In this document: in pieces, positions 19,364 to 30,075 of the stretch | How positions within the stretch are numbered: the first letter of the stretch is position 1 | Layout of the letters: each line of letters starts with the position of its first letter | Assembly (NCBI GenBank): GCA_019054805.1 | Contig: JAHQIY010000001.1 | Coordinates: 1,674,001-1,738,000, forward strand | Length of the DNA stretch: 64,000 bases | Source: Brachionus manjavacas | Lineage: Eukaryota > Rotifera > Eurotatoria > Ploima > Brachionidae | Direction of reading: 5' to 3' | Translations under genes and position numbers: made by a program | Notes under the pieces: model-generated | What the model saw: only the letters and a program-made list of their open reading frames with translations | Databases searched by the model: none | What the model was told of the DNA's origin: nothing

Positions 19364-20440
19364 CACTAGAAGCACCAACGAGTCAAAATGACTCTTTTTC
19401 GATTTCTGGCCGCTATTAATTGATTGAAATTTCTAATTTAAACACATGATAAGCTATATCACATTCATTTCTAGCAGTAATCAACATAAAATTTTAGGAT
19501 AAACGTAGTAGTTAAATTTTCATATGTTTTAATTTTTTGATAATACTCCATTCTTTTAATATACAAAAAAGACCACAAAAACTGTCGTTTTGTACATTAA
19601 ATGGGTGGATTACTTTAAAGGGTTGATCGAAAAAAAAATTTTTCGATAATTTTATTTAAAAATTTTTATTCAAATAAATTTTTATCCGCTGATTCAGAAA
19701 AATATGAATATTGAGCTTTTTTTAGGTTAAATTAAATTATTTATCATGACCTCTTAGTTTTTTATCCTTTACTTAATTCCTATACTTATTAAATATATTA
19801 AAGTATTAATTTTAATAACAATAATTAATTAAGATGTTAAAATCGCAAAATGAACAGGAAAACGAAATACGTCGTGAATAAACAATGCTATTGAAAAGAG
19901 CCGCAATTAGGCATTACGAAACATATAAAAATTTAACCGATATTTTTATCCTTAAATTTTAGGTTTGTTGATTGATGTTATAACAAGGGATTGATTGTTT
20001 TAATTTACACGAGAAACTTAAATCAATTAGTCAATTAAACTTTTAACTTATATTTTTTCAAGGATTAAGTTGGAAATTTTATATTCTTTGGTAAAATTCA
20101 TTAACAAAATAAAAATTTTCTTAATAGTTAAAAACACTTTCTCGTCATCCCGACAAAAACTAATAAAAATTAATTGAATTATTTTTTTAAAAAATCATTT
20201 TTAAGCCTTTTTTTGACTAAAGTGACATGTCACTAACTTAGACACTAAAATTTGTAAAAATCGTCAATTTTAGGCCTTTTTCGACTAACGCGACATGTCA
20301 CTAAACTAGTAAAAAAAGGTCAAAATGAGAACCAGTGTTCGATAAGTAGTGACATGTCACTATAGTTGGGTATTCGGCTATAGTGACACGTCACTAAAAT
20401 CGAGCAATTACGTTAGTTTAGAATTTTGGTGCTTCTAGTG
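19364..20440. mobile_element. piggyBac-like non-autonomous element
   Basis: 1,077 bp with terminal inverted repeats CACTAGAAGCACCAA / TTGGTGCTTCTAGTG, bounded on both sides by TTAA (19360-19363 and 20441-20444), the hallmark target of piggyBac elements. Just inside the left end is the palindrome GAGTCAAAATGACTC. Near the right end four palindromes of the type AGTGACATGTCACT lie at 20221, 20291, 20348 and 20382. No transposase frame is present, so movement would need a transposase from elsewhere. Confidence 0.85.
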
Positions 20441-20696
20441 TTAAAAAGTTTTATCTTTTTTTAATTTGTTTATTTTTTGGAATTAATTCTTTTAAATCAA
20501 AAGAAATTCATTAAAAATTAGGAAAAAAAATGTTAATAATAAAGCTAATCTAATACGAAAATTATTATCTTTATCATATCTTAACCTTTGTATATTGCAA
20601 TAAAACAATTTGTTTCAATTAATTTTACTTTTTTTGTATAATTCAACTTTTAACTTAATCTAATTTTGTAAAAACCTAAAAACTTTTCAAACTAGA

Positions 20697-20746
20697 GGGT
20701 TTAAACGAAGGCTTGCGCCCTTCGGACGAACCCTGGGGCTTTCCCC
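20697..20746. other. two GC-rich hairpins, possible structured RNA or element end
   Basis: Hairpin 1 is nested: GGGTT (20697-20701) pairs with AACCC (20729-20733), and inside it CGAAGG (20706-20711) pairs with CCTTCG (20719-20724) around a 7-base loop. Hairpin 2 directly follows: GGGG (20735-20738) CTTT CCCC (20743-20746). The 50 bases are strikingly GC-rich in a region that is otherwise mostly A and T. Confidence 0.5.
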
Positions 20747-21072
20747 TCAATTATATATTTAATAAAATAAAAATATACGAAAATTTAAATAATTTAAATT
20801 TAAAAAGAATTAATTTGATAAATAAAATCTTGAAAATGTTTTTTTGCATGGTGACGGACCATCTTCTCCTAAAAACACACTCTTTATCCTTTTCTAAGCA
20901 TAGATATTAAGTTGAAACATATTTATGAAATATTAATATATTTTATTATCAAAAGAAAAAGCCAGCATAAAAAAAGATTTTGATTTATAGATAAATGAAT
21001 TGTATAACAATCAGTGACAATTTAATAAATTTAGCAAAACTTCGATACTTAATTAAGGATTACTGAGGCAAA

Positions 21073-21112
21073 CCAGAATATGCCTGTTTGACTTATAGCA
21101 GGCATATTCTGG
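21073..21112. repeat. perfect 14-bp inverted repeat
   Basis: CCAGAATATGCCTG (21073-21086), a 12-base loop, then CAGGCATATTCTGG (21099-21112). Part of it (GCCTGTTTGACT) recurs in reverse at about 21267-21279, so a small 0.2-kb inverted-repeat element is possible. Confidence 0.6.
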
Positions 21113-22270
21113 AGAATAAATTAAAATTTGATTAAAATAATTGAAAATTTTAGCATTTAAATATTAATTTGAATTCAATAGATTGTTGTGTTTGAATTAT
21201 TGCCATTATATAAAGTATATTATACGAATGCACAATTTATAAGTTATTATTAATGTCAGATTATCAGTCAAACAGGCTTATGCAAAATAATAATAAAAGG
21301 TCTTTTATCCTCATCTGTTTGAGGTTAGGGACGAGAAAAAAAATAACCTGAAAAACTATTAAATTATTAAATTTTTACATTATGCTGCATGATTTGTTAT
21401 TAATAAAACCAATTTTTCTTTTTACATTTTTAACTTTAAGATTTATTGAAAAATGTTTGAGGATTTGTTATTTTAGATTTGTATGTTTTATTTTTCATTT
21501 CTATAAAAAGTGTCATAGATAAAAAATAAAGTACTATTCTTAGATTAGTTCTCGTTTTTTATGAAAAAGTGTTAATAATTTAAAATAGTGGCTTTCTATT
21601 TAATTTAGTGTTTTTTAAATCTTTTTTTATGTTTTATCTCAAAAAATGAGGAATTTTATTTTATATTTTGGGAAAAAAACAAAAATTTAGGGTATTTAGT
21701 TCAAATCTTTGTGGTGTAAGTTTTAGAGGCTTTTTTTATTTATCCTTTGAAAATAAACTTCTGATTAAAAATTAATAAGATCTTATTTAGATTTTACACA
21801 AGATGCAATACCAGTTGAGCCCTAAAGCTGTGCAAAATCCTTTGTAGTCAATCACACAAGTTCTTGAATGACAAACTATTAATCAAACGTCGAATAGCTA
21901 ATGTTTCAACAATTTCAACAATCTCTGATGAAAACAGTTCTGATTAACCATGGCTGCTGCAAGCAAATTCAAATTCTCAGAAAAAAATATTTTAATAAAA
22001 TTAATTAATTTGTATTATTATTTATGAATTTTTAATTTTTTAACTAGAATAATTATTTATATTTAATTTTATTATGAAAATTATCAGTTATTTAGCATTT
22101 AACTCGATTTTAACCGAGCCTTAAAATTTTTTTAAATAATCCAAAATTTTTGCCGATAAAAGCAAGTTTAAGAAAAAATTCATTTTGACTGACATTTATC
22201 TAGATAATTATAAAACTAGATTTTCATAATAATTTATAAAATTCTAAATAAAAATTTACAGAAAAATTAA

Positions 22271-23164
22271 ATGGATTTGTTAGATATTTTGCTTGACAGA
22301 GAGTCGTTGATATTTTATCCTGGTGATTTAATTGTGGGAAAAATAATTATCAACCTGGGCAAAAAAGTAAAAGTAAACAAGATAAAAATCTTGCTCAATG
22401 GTATAGCCAATGTAGGCTGGCTAGAGGATAAAACTTCACGCAATGACACAAAATACATTCACGCAAACAAAAATTACATTCACCTTGATCTGATACTACT
22501 GGAAAACAAATCAATGGAGCTTGGTAGCCACAAATTTCCGTTCAGCATAAAACTACCGGACAATTTGCCGTCAAGTTTTCAAGACAATCATGGATCAATA
22601 AGCTATTCACTCAAAGCTCTGGTCGATATTCCTTGGAATTTTGAAAAAACTACAAAAAAAGATTTGACAATCTATTCTAATGTTGACTTGAATGGTTTTG
22701 TTGGTCTAACAGAACCTAAAACAGTATCTGTGCGTAGAAATTCAGGATTTGAATTTTTTGACAGTAATAATATTCGAATAACACTAACAGTTGACAAGAC
22801 TGGATTTGCTCCAGGCGAACCGGTCATTTTTACGGCCACGATTCAAAACGAAACTTCGAAAGACCTAAAACATATCAAAATGAATTTAATACAAAGTTGT
22901 AAGTTTAATATTGACAATGAGTCGAAAGAAATTCAAAAAAAAATTTCAACTATTGAATACGGAAATCGTGTCGCTAAAAAAAGTACAAAAAAGTGGCTCT
23001 GTTCAGAATGGATATTGCCTCAAACTTGTCCAAGTTCAATAGATGAATTTGATTTAGTGAAAATTAGCTATGACCTAGAGCTCAAAATGACAGCAGGGAT
23101 GTTTGCAAAGTGTAAAAAAATCAAAATTCCAATATTTATTGGTACTGTGGCTTTAAGAACTTAA
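22271..23164 (+). CDS. alpha-arrestin (arrestin-domain-containing protein), copy 2
   Basis: A single-exon protein of 297 aa with both arrestin domains: the N-domain about 1-150 with LPDNLPSSFQDNHGSISYSL, the conserved ARRDC segment, and the C-domain about 165-290. It is shorter than copy 1 and has no C-terminal PPxY motif, so recruitment of a Nedd4 ligase would need another surface. By eye the two arrestins share only scattered identity, far less than the flanking UPRT copies. It probably serves as an endocytic cargo adaptor; the specific partner is unknown. The UPRT gene ends 84 bases downstream on the other strand. Confidence 0.8.
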   Translation: MDLLDILLDRESLIFYPGDLIVGKIIINLGKKVKVNKIKILLNGIANVGWLEDKTSRNDTKYIHANKNYIHLDLILLENKSMELGSHKFPFSIKLPDNLPSSFQDNHGSISYSLKALVDIPWNFEKTTKKDLTIYSNVDLNGFVGLTEPKTVSVRRNSGFEFFDSNNIRITLTVDKTGFAPGEPVIFTATIQNETSKDLKHIKMNLIQSCKFNIDNESKEIQKKISTIEYGNRVAKKSTKKWLCSEWILPQTCPSSIDEFDLVKISYDLELKMTAGMFAKCKKIKIPIFIGTVALRT

Positions 23165-23241
23165 TTTTTTTAATTTAAATTTCTATAAAATTTTAATTTA
23201 AATAAAAAAGTAATTTAAATAGTGGAAAGTGAAAATATTTT

Positions 23242-24296
23242 GTTTTTTTATTCAGTACCAAAGTATCTTTGACCAAAGTCAGTGGGCACACATGGATGAA
23301 TTTCGGATGTGAGAATGTGAACGCTTGGATAGAGTGTACTGATTGTTTGCAGTCCGTTGGGAGTTGAGAAAAGACACAAAATTAAAATGTTTGATTCGGC
23401 CACACTATGCTCTTTAAGTACCCTAATTGCCAAATTGATTGTTGAACCACTTGCTTAATTTTTTAGTTTAGATTTTAAAAAAAAAGTTGATATTGGGAAA
23501 TTTTTTTTTTCATTATTTGTAAAGATTTACTTATTATTGGATACATGAGCAAAATTTTTCTTGTGTTGACATCTTTGGGAAATTTGGCATAAATAACCGA
23601 AGATTTTTTGCTCTCTTCGTCACCGGACTGGATCAAAATTTTGCCTATTCGAATACTTCTGCAGCATTCTCTCAAGCCTTTTTCCATAGCTTCACCTTTA
23701 TTTTTTCAGATCGAAAATAAATTAAATTTTTGTTTTTTTTTGTTTTTTTTGCTGTCATCTAACTACTTACCACTTCTCATAATACTGACACCACAAACAC
23801 CACTAATATACTTGACTCCGTCATACTCACATCCCGACGGTGTTATCACAGTAGTCGGATTGTATGGCAGCTCATTAAGTCCCTCTTCCACAAGTAAACG
23901 AATCTTTTTTTTTGTTATAAAAAAAATTAAATTGTTTTTTTAATTAAATAATTTTTATTTTTAGTTCAAACCAGTCTATCGGAATAAAATTTAAAATCAC
24001 TGTGAGATGTTTCACTTTGAAAGAAAATTAAACAAAATTAAATAAATTAAATTTTCTTTTTTTTAGGTAATTAAATTTACCAATCTCTGAGTACTGTGTG
24101 CAGCTCTTTTATCTGGTTGTTGCATTTGAGCACTTTTATCCGGTTGTTGTTTAGCTTTAAATTTGCCAAATCGAGTAGTTTTAAGCTCGAATCGGTTTTG
24201 GAAATTATTTGATCATTTTTCTGCTGAGTCTGAGATTCTTTCATGTCCGATATTAAATCTGGTTCTTTCATTTTAGTTTAAAAAATTAATCTTTAA
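23242..24296. repeat. duplicated segment, copy B (holds the entire UPRT gene)
   Basis: Direct repeat of 3447-4499, about 19.8 kb downstream in the same orientation. The flanks outside the segment are unrelated. Confidence 0.9.
23248..24271 (-). CDS. UPRT: uracil phosphoribosyltransferase homologue (UPRT-like), copy B
   Basis: Five exons: 24271-24081, 24014-23972, 23903-23771, 23695-23531 and 23453-23248, coding for 245 aa. It has the same splice sites as copy A (3453-4474), and the predicted protein shows no change that I could find. The silent differences include CCG/CCA and TAC/TAT codons. The gene is complete with start, stop and GT-AG introns, so both copies could be expressed. It is convergent with the arrestin gene at 22271, repeating the arrangement at 1.7-4.5 kb without the chitin-binding gene. 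Confidence 0.85.
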
Positions 24297-25286
24297 CTTT
24301 CATAGAAAAAGATAATGATTAATTAAAATTAATCTTTCTAAATCATTATTTACTTAAAAAATATCTTAATCTTAAATGTATGCTCAATATCAATTTTTAT
24401 CTAAAATTTTAAGCCTGATTTTATTAAAAAAAATTATTTTAATTATGAATCAAATAGAATTTCATAATTCCAAATGACTGTTTGCATAATTTTGACTATT
24501 GCATGACATTCAAAATCATTTTTTGACTCTATCATTATCTTTTTAAATCTAGTAAATAATTTATTTAAATTTTATACATCAAAATTTAATATTTAAAAGT
24601 TAAAATCGTCCGGAATTGATTTTACCTAAAGTTTTTTTTATTGCTAGAACAAAATTGTTTTATATTTAAGGTAATTGTTTTGTTGCGAAGCAATTTTAAA
24701 TTCAAAATTATTTCCAAGAAAGAGTCAAAATTTCAGTAATTTTGTTTATGTTTTGTCATGTTTGGTCAATGTAAAAAAAAGAGAAAGCAAAAGCTTTTTT
24801 TTAGTTTTTCTAGGTTAATAGTTAAATTTGAATATTTTATTAAGCAGAAATATTTAATGTTCTAGTAGGCAATGCAAAAACTACTCAATGTTTAATTTTA
24901 ATAATTTATTTTCAAGAAAACAAATTCATATTTATTTAAGCGTTTATATTTCAGAAATCGCGTGTCATAGATCAATCAATAATGGTTCAGTGAAATGCCC
25001 CGCGTAGCCTAATTTCTGCTGCTAATATTTAACTAAATATTAAAAGTGTAATTTGAGCTTTGCTTGAGGGCTTTATCTTTGCTTAGCCAGCTACGCCCAC
25101 AAATTCTGACCCCGACAAGATTAAGAAATTTTTAAATATTTTTATTTTTATAAATAAAAAAAAAACTTTTCAAAATTTTTTCACCAATTTAGTCAAATAA
25201 CCCGCTTTTAATTTTATCTAGATAGCAAAATGAACAATTTAACCAAGTCGTAATGTTCTAGGAGAATACATTAAGAGCTCAGTTTA
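24297..25286. other. intergenic stretch between divergent UPRT copy B and NHE
   Basis: AT-rich with no supported gene. A less AT-rich patch at about 24960-25110 includes the palindromic TAATATTTAACTAAATATTA and may be promoter or 5' UTR of the exchanger. Confidence 0.5.
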
Positions 25287-28245
25287 ATGTTGAATAAAAT
25301 GGCTTTGTGCTCAGTGAATATAAGAAACATTAAAGTCATTTATTATGCTGTTATATGCATTTATTTGATTACCAAACGAGTCTACTCGGCTACCGAGGAG
25401 GTGGTCGGTGGCGAAGAGAAAATCAGCGACACTTTTCAAGTGGTCAGGTTTAATTTTGAACATGTGTCGGATGTGTACGCAATTACTCTATGGATCTTGC
25501 TGGGCAGTCTTGCCAAAGTTGGTCAGTAAATTTTATTAAATTGAAAATTGAAAAAATTTTAAATAAATTATTAAAAAAGGTTTTCATTTGTCTCATAAAC
25601 TGACTGAGAAATTCCCCGAAAGTTGTCTGTTAATAATTCTAGGTCTGGTAGTGGGCACTCTGCTATACGCAACAAAACTAGCCGAACAAAAAGCCTATGT
25701 TTTAAACTCGGACACTTTTTTTCTGTTCCTCCTACCACCGATTATTTTCGAAGCCGGCTATTTTATGCCGAACAGACCTTTTTTTGACAACATTGGAACC
25801 ATTCTTGTCTTCGCCATAGCCAATACTTTTTTCAACACAATCACTATCGGTCTGACTCTGTGGGGATTCTCGTTTACGCCAATCTACGGCGGAACCGAGT
25901 TCGAAATGCTGCATTGTTTTGTATTTTCTGCTCTTATTTCAGCTGTAGATCCAGTTGCTGTTCTGGCCACATTTGTAGAAATCCATGTCAATGATATGTT
26001 GTACATAGTTGTTTTTGGTGAGTCTTTGTTAAACGACGCAGTGTCTGTCGTTCTCTATCGAATGTTTGATTCATTTGCTGACATGGCTCCTGAAAGTATC
26101 GGTGCCCTCAATATCACACTTGGTGGAGTCTCTTTTCTCTATGTGGCCTTTGGTGGTGTCTTAACCGGAATCATATTCGGAATTTTAGCTTGTTTTACCA
26201 CAAAATTTACCGAGCATACTCCAGTCCTAGAACCTCTAATTATACTCACCTACTCCTATTTATCGTATCTCACTGCCGAAATGTTTTCTACGTCAGGAAT
26301 TTTGGCGTAAATAAAATTTTTTTATTTTTTTTTATTTTATTTTATTAATGAAGATCGAATTTTTAAAAAAATTTTTATGAGAAATTAAAGTATTTTTTTT
26401 AATTTTATTAAAGAATGAAAAATACAAAATTATTATTTAAATGAAGATCAGAGTTGTTTAAAAGTCCCAAATTAAAGTCAAAGTAATTAAAATTCTTTGG
26501 CTTTTAAACAACTCTGATGAAGATAAAAATTTTATCGAAGAAGGAAAATTAATCTCTTTTCAAATTTTACCAAGAATAATTTTTTCTGAATTTTCAAGAA
26601 TAACTTTTTGTGGTATGTTCATGAAACAGTACATTGAATTTAACATTTCAAAAAAGTCCAACGCAACAATTGAATATGTGCTCAAAATGCTGGCTAGTAT
26701 TATGGAAACAATTATTTTTATGTTCATGGGTTTGAGCACCATATCGGACCATCATTCGTGGAACACTGGCTTTGTGTGTGTCACACTCATATCATGTTCA
26801 TTTTACCGAATAATCGGAGTGTTGATTTTTGCTAACATAGCTAATAGATGGAGGCTGCTTGAGCTCAAGTTGACTGACATGTTAATAATGAGCTACGGAG
26901 GCATACGCGGAGCGGTGGCGTTTGCCTTGGCTCTTATTTTGGACGAGAGTAAAATACCGCGCAAAAAAGAATTTGTTACTGCCACAATAGCAGTTGTGTT
27001 TTTTACTGTGTTTGTTCAGGGCACTACCATTGGACCTATTGTCAAGTATTTTAAAATAAAGCGCAAAGAGATAGAAGAGCCTACAATGAGCGCGAAATTG
27101 ACCAATCGACTTATTGACCACATCATGAGCTGTCTGGAGGACATTGCTGGTGTGAATGGAAAACACTCGCTCAGAGATAAAATAAGAAATTTCGACCGAT
27201 TTTACATCAAGCCATTTTTGTTGAGGGAAAAATTTTTGTCGCGTGATGAAAAATTGCTCAGCACTTTCAAGAAAATAACTGAGTCCAACTTTAACAAAAT
27301 GGCCGAAAATCCTGAACTTTTGTTCCAGTCCACTCAGTCAATGGCTCAGCTTAATTCATTTGTAAACAATAGAAATGTGTCTATGGGCAATCTCATTTCG
27401 AATGGGTTAGTTTAATTAATTAAAAATTTTTTTTATTGATTTTTCAATTTTTTATTTCATTTTTTAAAATTACATTGAATGATTAAAAGCAAATTTTTTT
27501 ATTGATTATTAGATTTTTTTTTAATTTTTTAAACAAATTTTAGAATTCCGGAGATAGCGACTGTGCCCGATTTTCAAGTTTTAGATGCAGTGGCTTCTAA
27601 ACGAGTGACTGAAGATGCCCAGTATCATCACTTGTTGGACAACGCCATGTATGATGTAAGAAGAACACAAAAAATTCACAAGAGATCTCAGTTGGACGAA
27701 GAAGACAACCCATATGAGAGGAGTAGACGAGCAGTAAGGAAATATGGCATAGCGACACTGCATCACCAAAAGCCGGTCAATCTACGCAGCATGATTGAGA
27801 CAGACCGAAAGTCGCTTGGTGGTAAAAAGAGAAGCCAATCGAATTTTGGTCAAACATCAAAATCAAGCTCTGGTGAGCGAACTAGCAGAGCCAAGACAAA
27901 ATCAGCTGAGCCTCGACCTAGCAACGATCAGAACAAGGAGAAGAAATTTTTTATAGTTACTGATGACAATAGTGATAGCGCAAAAATGACAAGAACTAAT
28001 GCACCTGCTTCGCCTGATAACAATATACCACCACCATGGAAAAATGCGGTATTTAATTTCTTTTTAATTATACTACTTGAAAAATTGTTAATTTTTATTC
28101 CAAGGGATCAAGTGATGACGAGCCTGTTAAAGCTGGAATGCCTACTTGGGCAAATAATCCTGATTATACTTTACATGCTACCACTAGCAAACCAGAGGAT
28201 AATAAGCGAACAAATTTATTCGAAATTTTCAAGCAACAAAAATAG
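25287..28245 (+). CDS. Na+/H+ exchanger, NHE (SLC9A) family
   Basis: Five exons: 25287-25521, 25580-26306, 26599-27405, 27544-28048 and 28105-28245. Phases agree, giving 804 aa. An N-terminal hydrophobic signal precedes the transport domain of about 12 membrane helices. Family signatures seen are FLFLLPPIIFEAGYFMP (the amiloride-sensitive segment), ALISAVDPVAVLATF, VFGESLLNDAVSVVLY with the ion-binding ND pair, FIFMFMGLS-type and YGGIRGAVAFAL. The long hydrophilic C-tail (about residues 440-804) is the cytosolic regulatory region. It resembles the plasma-membrane NHE group (NHE3/nhx-2-like) that exports protons for sodium. Exon 5 is inferred from phase and an in-frame stop. ATG 25299 is an alternative start. 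Confidence 0.88.
26449..26516. mobile_element. 68-bp hAT micro-element (MITE) in NHE intron 2
   Basis: Terminal inverted repeats of 16 bp, CAGAGTTGTTTAAAAG / CTTTTAAACAACTCTG, start with the CAG typical of hAT ends. They are flanked by an exact 8-bp duplication ATGAAGAT (26441-26448 and 26517-26524). There is almost nothing between the TIRs. As RNA it would fold into a microRNA-precursor-like hairpin. Confidence 0.85.
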
Positions 28246-28984
28246 CATTTTTATTTTTAATTAAAAAAAAATACGCAAATTTATTGAATTTTTTTATAAT
28301 AAAAATAAATTTTAATTATCAAATGTTTTTTTATTCTAATTATTCAGACCTCTTAAGAAGAAAATAAGCGGCGTTTAATTTTCTTATTTTACAAAAATTT
28401 TTGCTCACGACTCAACGAAAAGCAATTCTTTCAATTCGATTAATTTTTGCACAGTGATTAGTAGTTTTAATAGGGTAATCGATAAAAAAAGGGTAAATTA
28501 TACCACAAATTTAATCAAAATCTTTATTTTTAATAGGAGCAAATATCACAAGAATAAAGCAAATTTTTTATTTAACCATATTTCGACTACAATTACCATA
28601 CTTTATATGAAAGTACCAAAAATTAGTAAAAAAATAGCAAAATTAATAAAAAATTTGTTTACATTTATTAACACAATATAAAATATTTTTTTCGATAGCA
28701 TGTTACCACTTTTACATCGATTTATTGTTATTTCAACATGATTGAAGATAAATTGGATGCAAATTTTCTGTATTTATATCTTTACTAATAAAAAAAAAAG
28801 ACCTATGTGTCTGTTGAAATCAATTCGTTTGAAAAGAATAAAAGTTGTTAGAGATATAAATCTTTTATTTTTATTTTTCAAAAGTGGCAATAATAAAATT
28901 AGCTAAAAGTTATTAACTTTCATTATATTAACTGTTTAGATTCAAGTTTGATGCTATTTCTATTCTTTAAATACTTTTTAATGA
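28246..28984. other. AT-rich stretch after the NHE gene
   Basis: 3' UTR of the exchanger followed by DNA with only weak ORFs. A block at about 28866-28910 (TTATTTTTCAAAAGTGGCAA...) resembles 30195-30240 on the far side of the dead RT, possibly an old flanking repeat. Confidence 0.4.
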
Positions 28985-30075
28985 CTGTCTTATATTGAAA
29001 AGTCTTTCAAACGACTGGAAATTAGCAATAGTTAACCCTTTATATAAGAATAAAGGTGATAGATTAGATATTAATAATTTATAAGGGCTATATCGGTTTT
29101 TATCTCCAATTGCAAAAGTATTCGAAAAACTCTTGGTAAACCTGATTAGCTTCTATGTTGAGTTGAGTCAAACAATATTTCATTTAAGAGCCAACATGGT
29201 TTTAGAAATGAGCATTCCTGTCAAACAGCTGCTCATGAATACCTCAGTGAATTAAGACTTGATAGATATGACAGGTTAACAACTCTATCCTTATTTATTG
29301 ACTTAAAAAAAAGCCTTTAATGTGATAGATTCTTACAATACTGCTACGATAAGCTGTTCTTACAGTAGTGCTACAATATATCTTTTACATAGAGAATTTG
29401 AAAAAACAATTACGCCATTTAAATGTAAAAGATATATTGATCACTTAAAGAAGGTATTATTTAATAAAAAAGATATTCATTTTATATTCCTTTAAAAGTT
29501 ATTTATTCTAAGGTAATTAAAATAGTCATTGAGAAAAACGGTGACTGGTCGGATCATTAGTAATTGCATTTTAGATGTGTTATTTTTAATAAATTTTTTT
29601 TCTCGTTTTTTTACTTCAATTTACTAAAATTTACCATTTTTCCCATTTAATATGAAAAAAATTTACGTAAAATTACGCAAAATTTCGTATTTTTTTTTCA
29701 ATTTTCATTTTATTTTTCTAAAAAAACAAAAATTCCTAAAAATTTTCAGTTTTTTTTGTCCATTTTTATATTTACTTTTTTTTACTTTAGTAATTTCACG
29801 TAAATTTACGGAAAATCACTTAAAATTACGTAAAATTTCGTAAAAACAGTTTATCGTAGCAGTACTGTATCTTCTTCTTTTAAAAATGTTCCATTATGGC
29901 TTTGATGATGAGTTCCTTGACAAGACGAAACAACTAATTCAAAACCTGTATCTCTTAAATTAGGATTACCACTAAACACTGTTTTAGATCACTTCTTTTA
30001 AAAGATAAAAAAATATTTGCTGATAACACAACCATTAATCATTCTGACAAGAACTTGGAGACTGTATTATTTAAT
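28985..30075 (+). pseudogene. degenerate non-LTR reverse transcriptase, interrupted by a DNA element
   Basis: Translated pieces keep RT blocks in several frames: WKLAIVNPLYKNKGDR, SPIAKVFEKLL, a QHGF-type block, LFIDLKKAFNVIDS (to 29335), then resumption at 29868 with LLKMFHYGFDDEFLD and later FADN-type remnants near 30010. Many stops and shifts show that it is dead. The reading frame picks up directly after the Tc1/mariner-like insertion at 29336-29867. It is a different family from the RT at 8.6-10.7 kb. Confidence 0.7.
29336..29867. mobile_element. Tc1/mariner-like non-autonomous element
   Basis: 532 bp with terminal inverted repeats CA(A/G)TACTGCTACGATAA(G/A)CTG, flanked by TA on both sides (29334-29335, 29868-29869), the target of Tc1/mariner elements. 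It has no transposase frame. Internally a further inverted pair (ATATATCTTTTACAT and its complement) lies at about 29376-29446. It sits inside the older dead RT. Confidence 0.8.

Larger units (their letters stand above)
20445..22270. other. intergenic stretch with GC-rich hairpins and short inverted repeats
   Basis: No gene that I can support. It holds the compact GC-rich hairpin pair at 20697-20746 and the inverted repeat at 21073-21112. About 21790-21960 is slightly less AT-rich, with a short minus-strand open stretch that I cannot assign. The end should contain the promoter of the second arrestin gene. Confidence 0.5.

Noticed and set aside
20713-20910. 65-aa ORF starting in the GC-rich hairpins
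   Set aside because: Most of it is Asn/Leu/Lys from AT-rich DNA; the only distinctive part is the hairpin itself.
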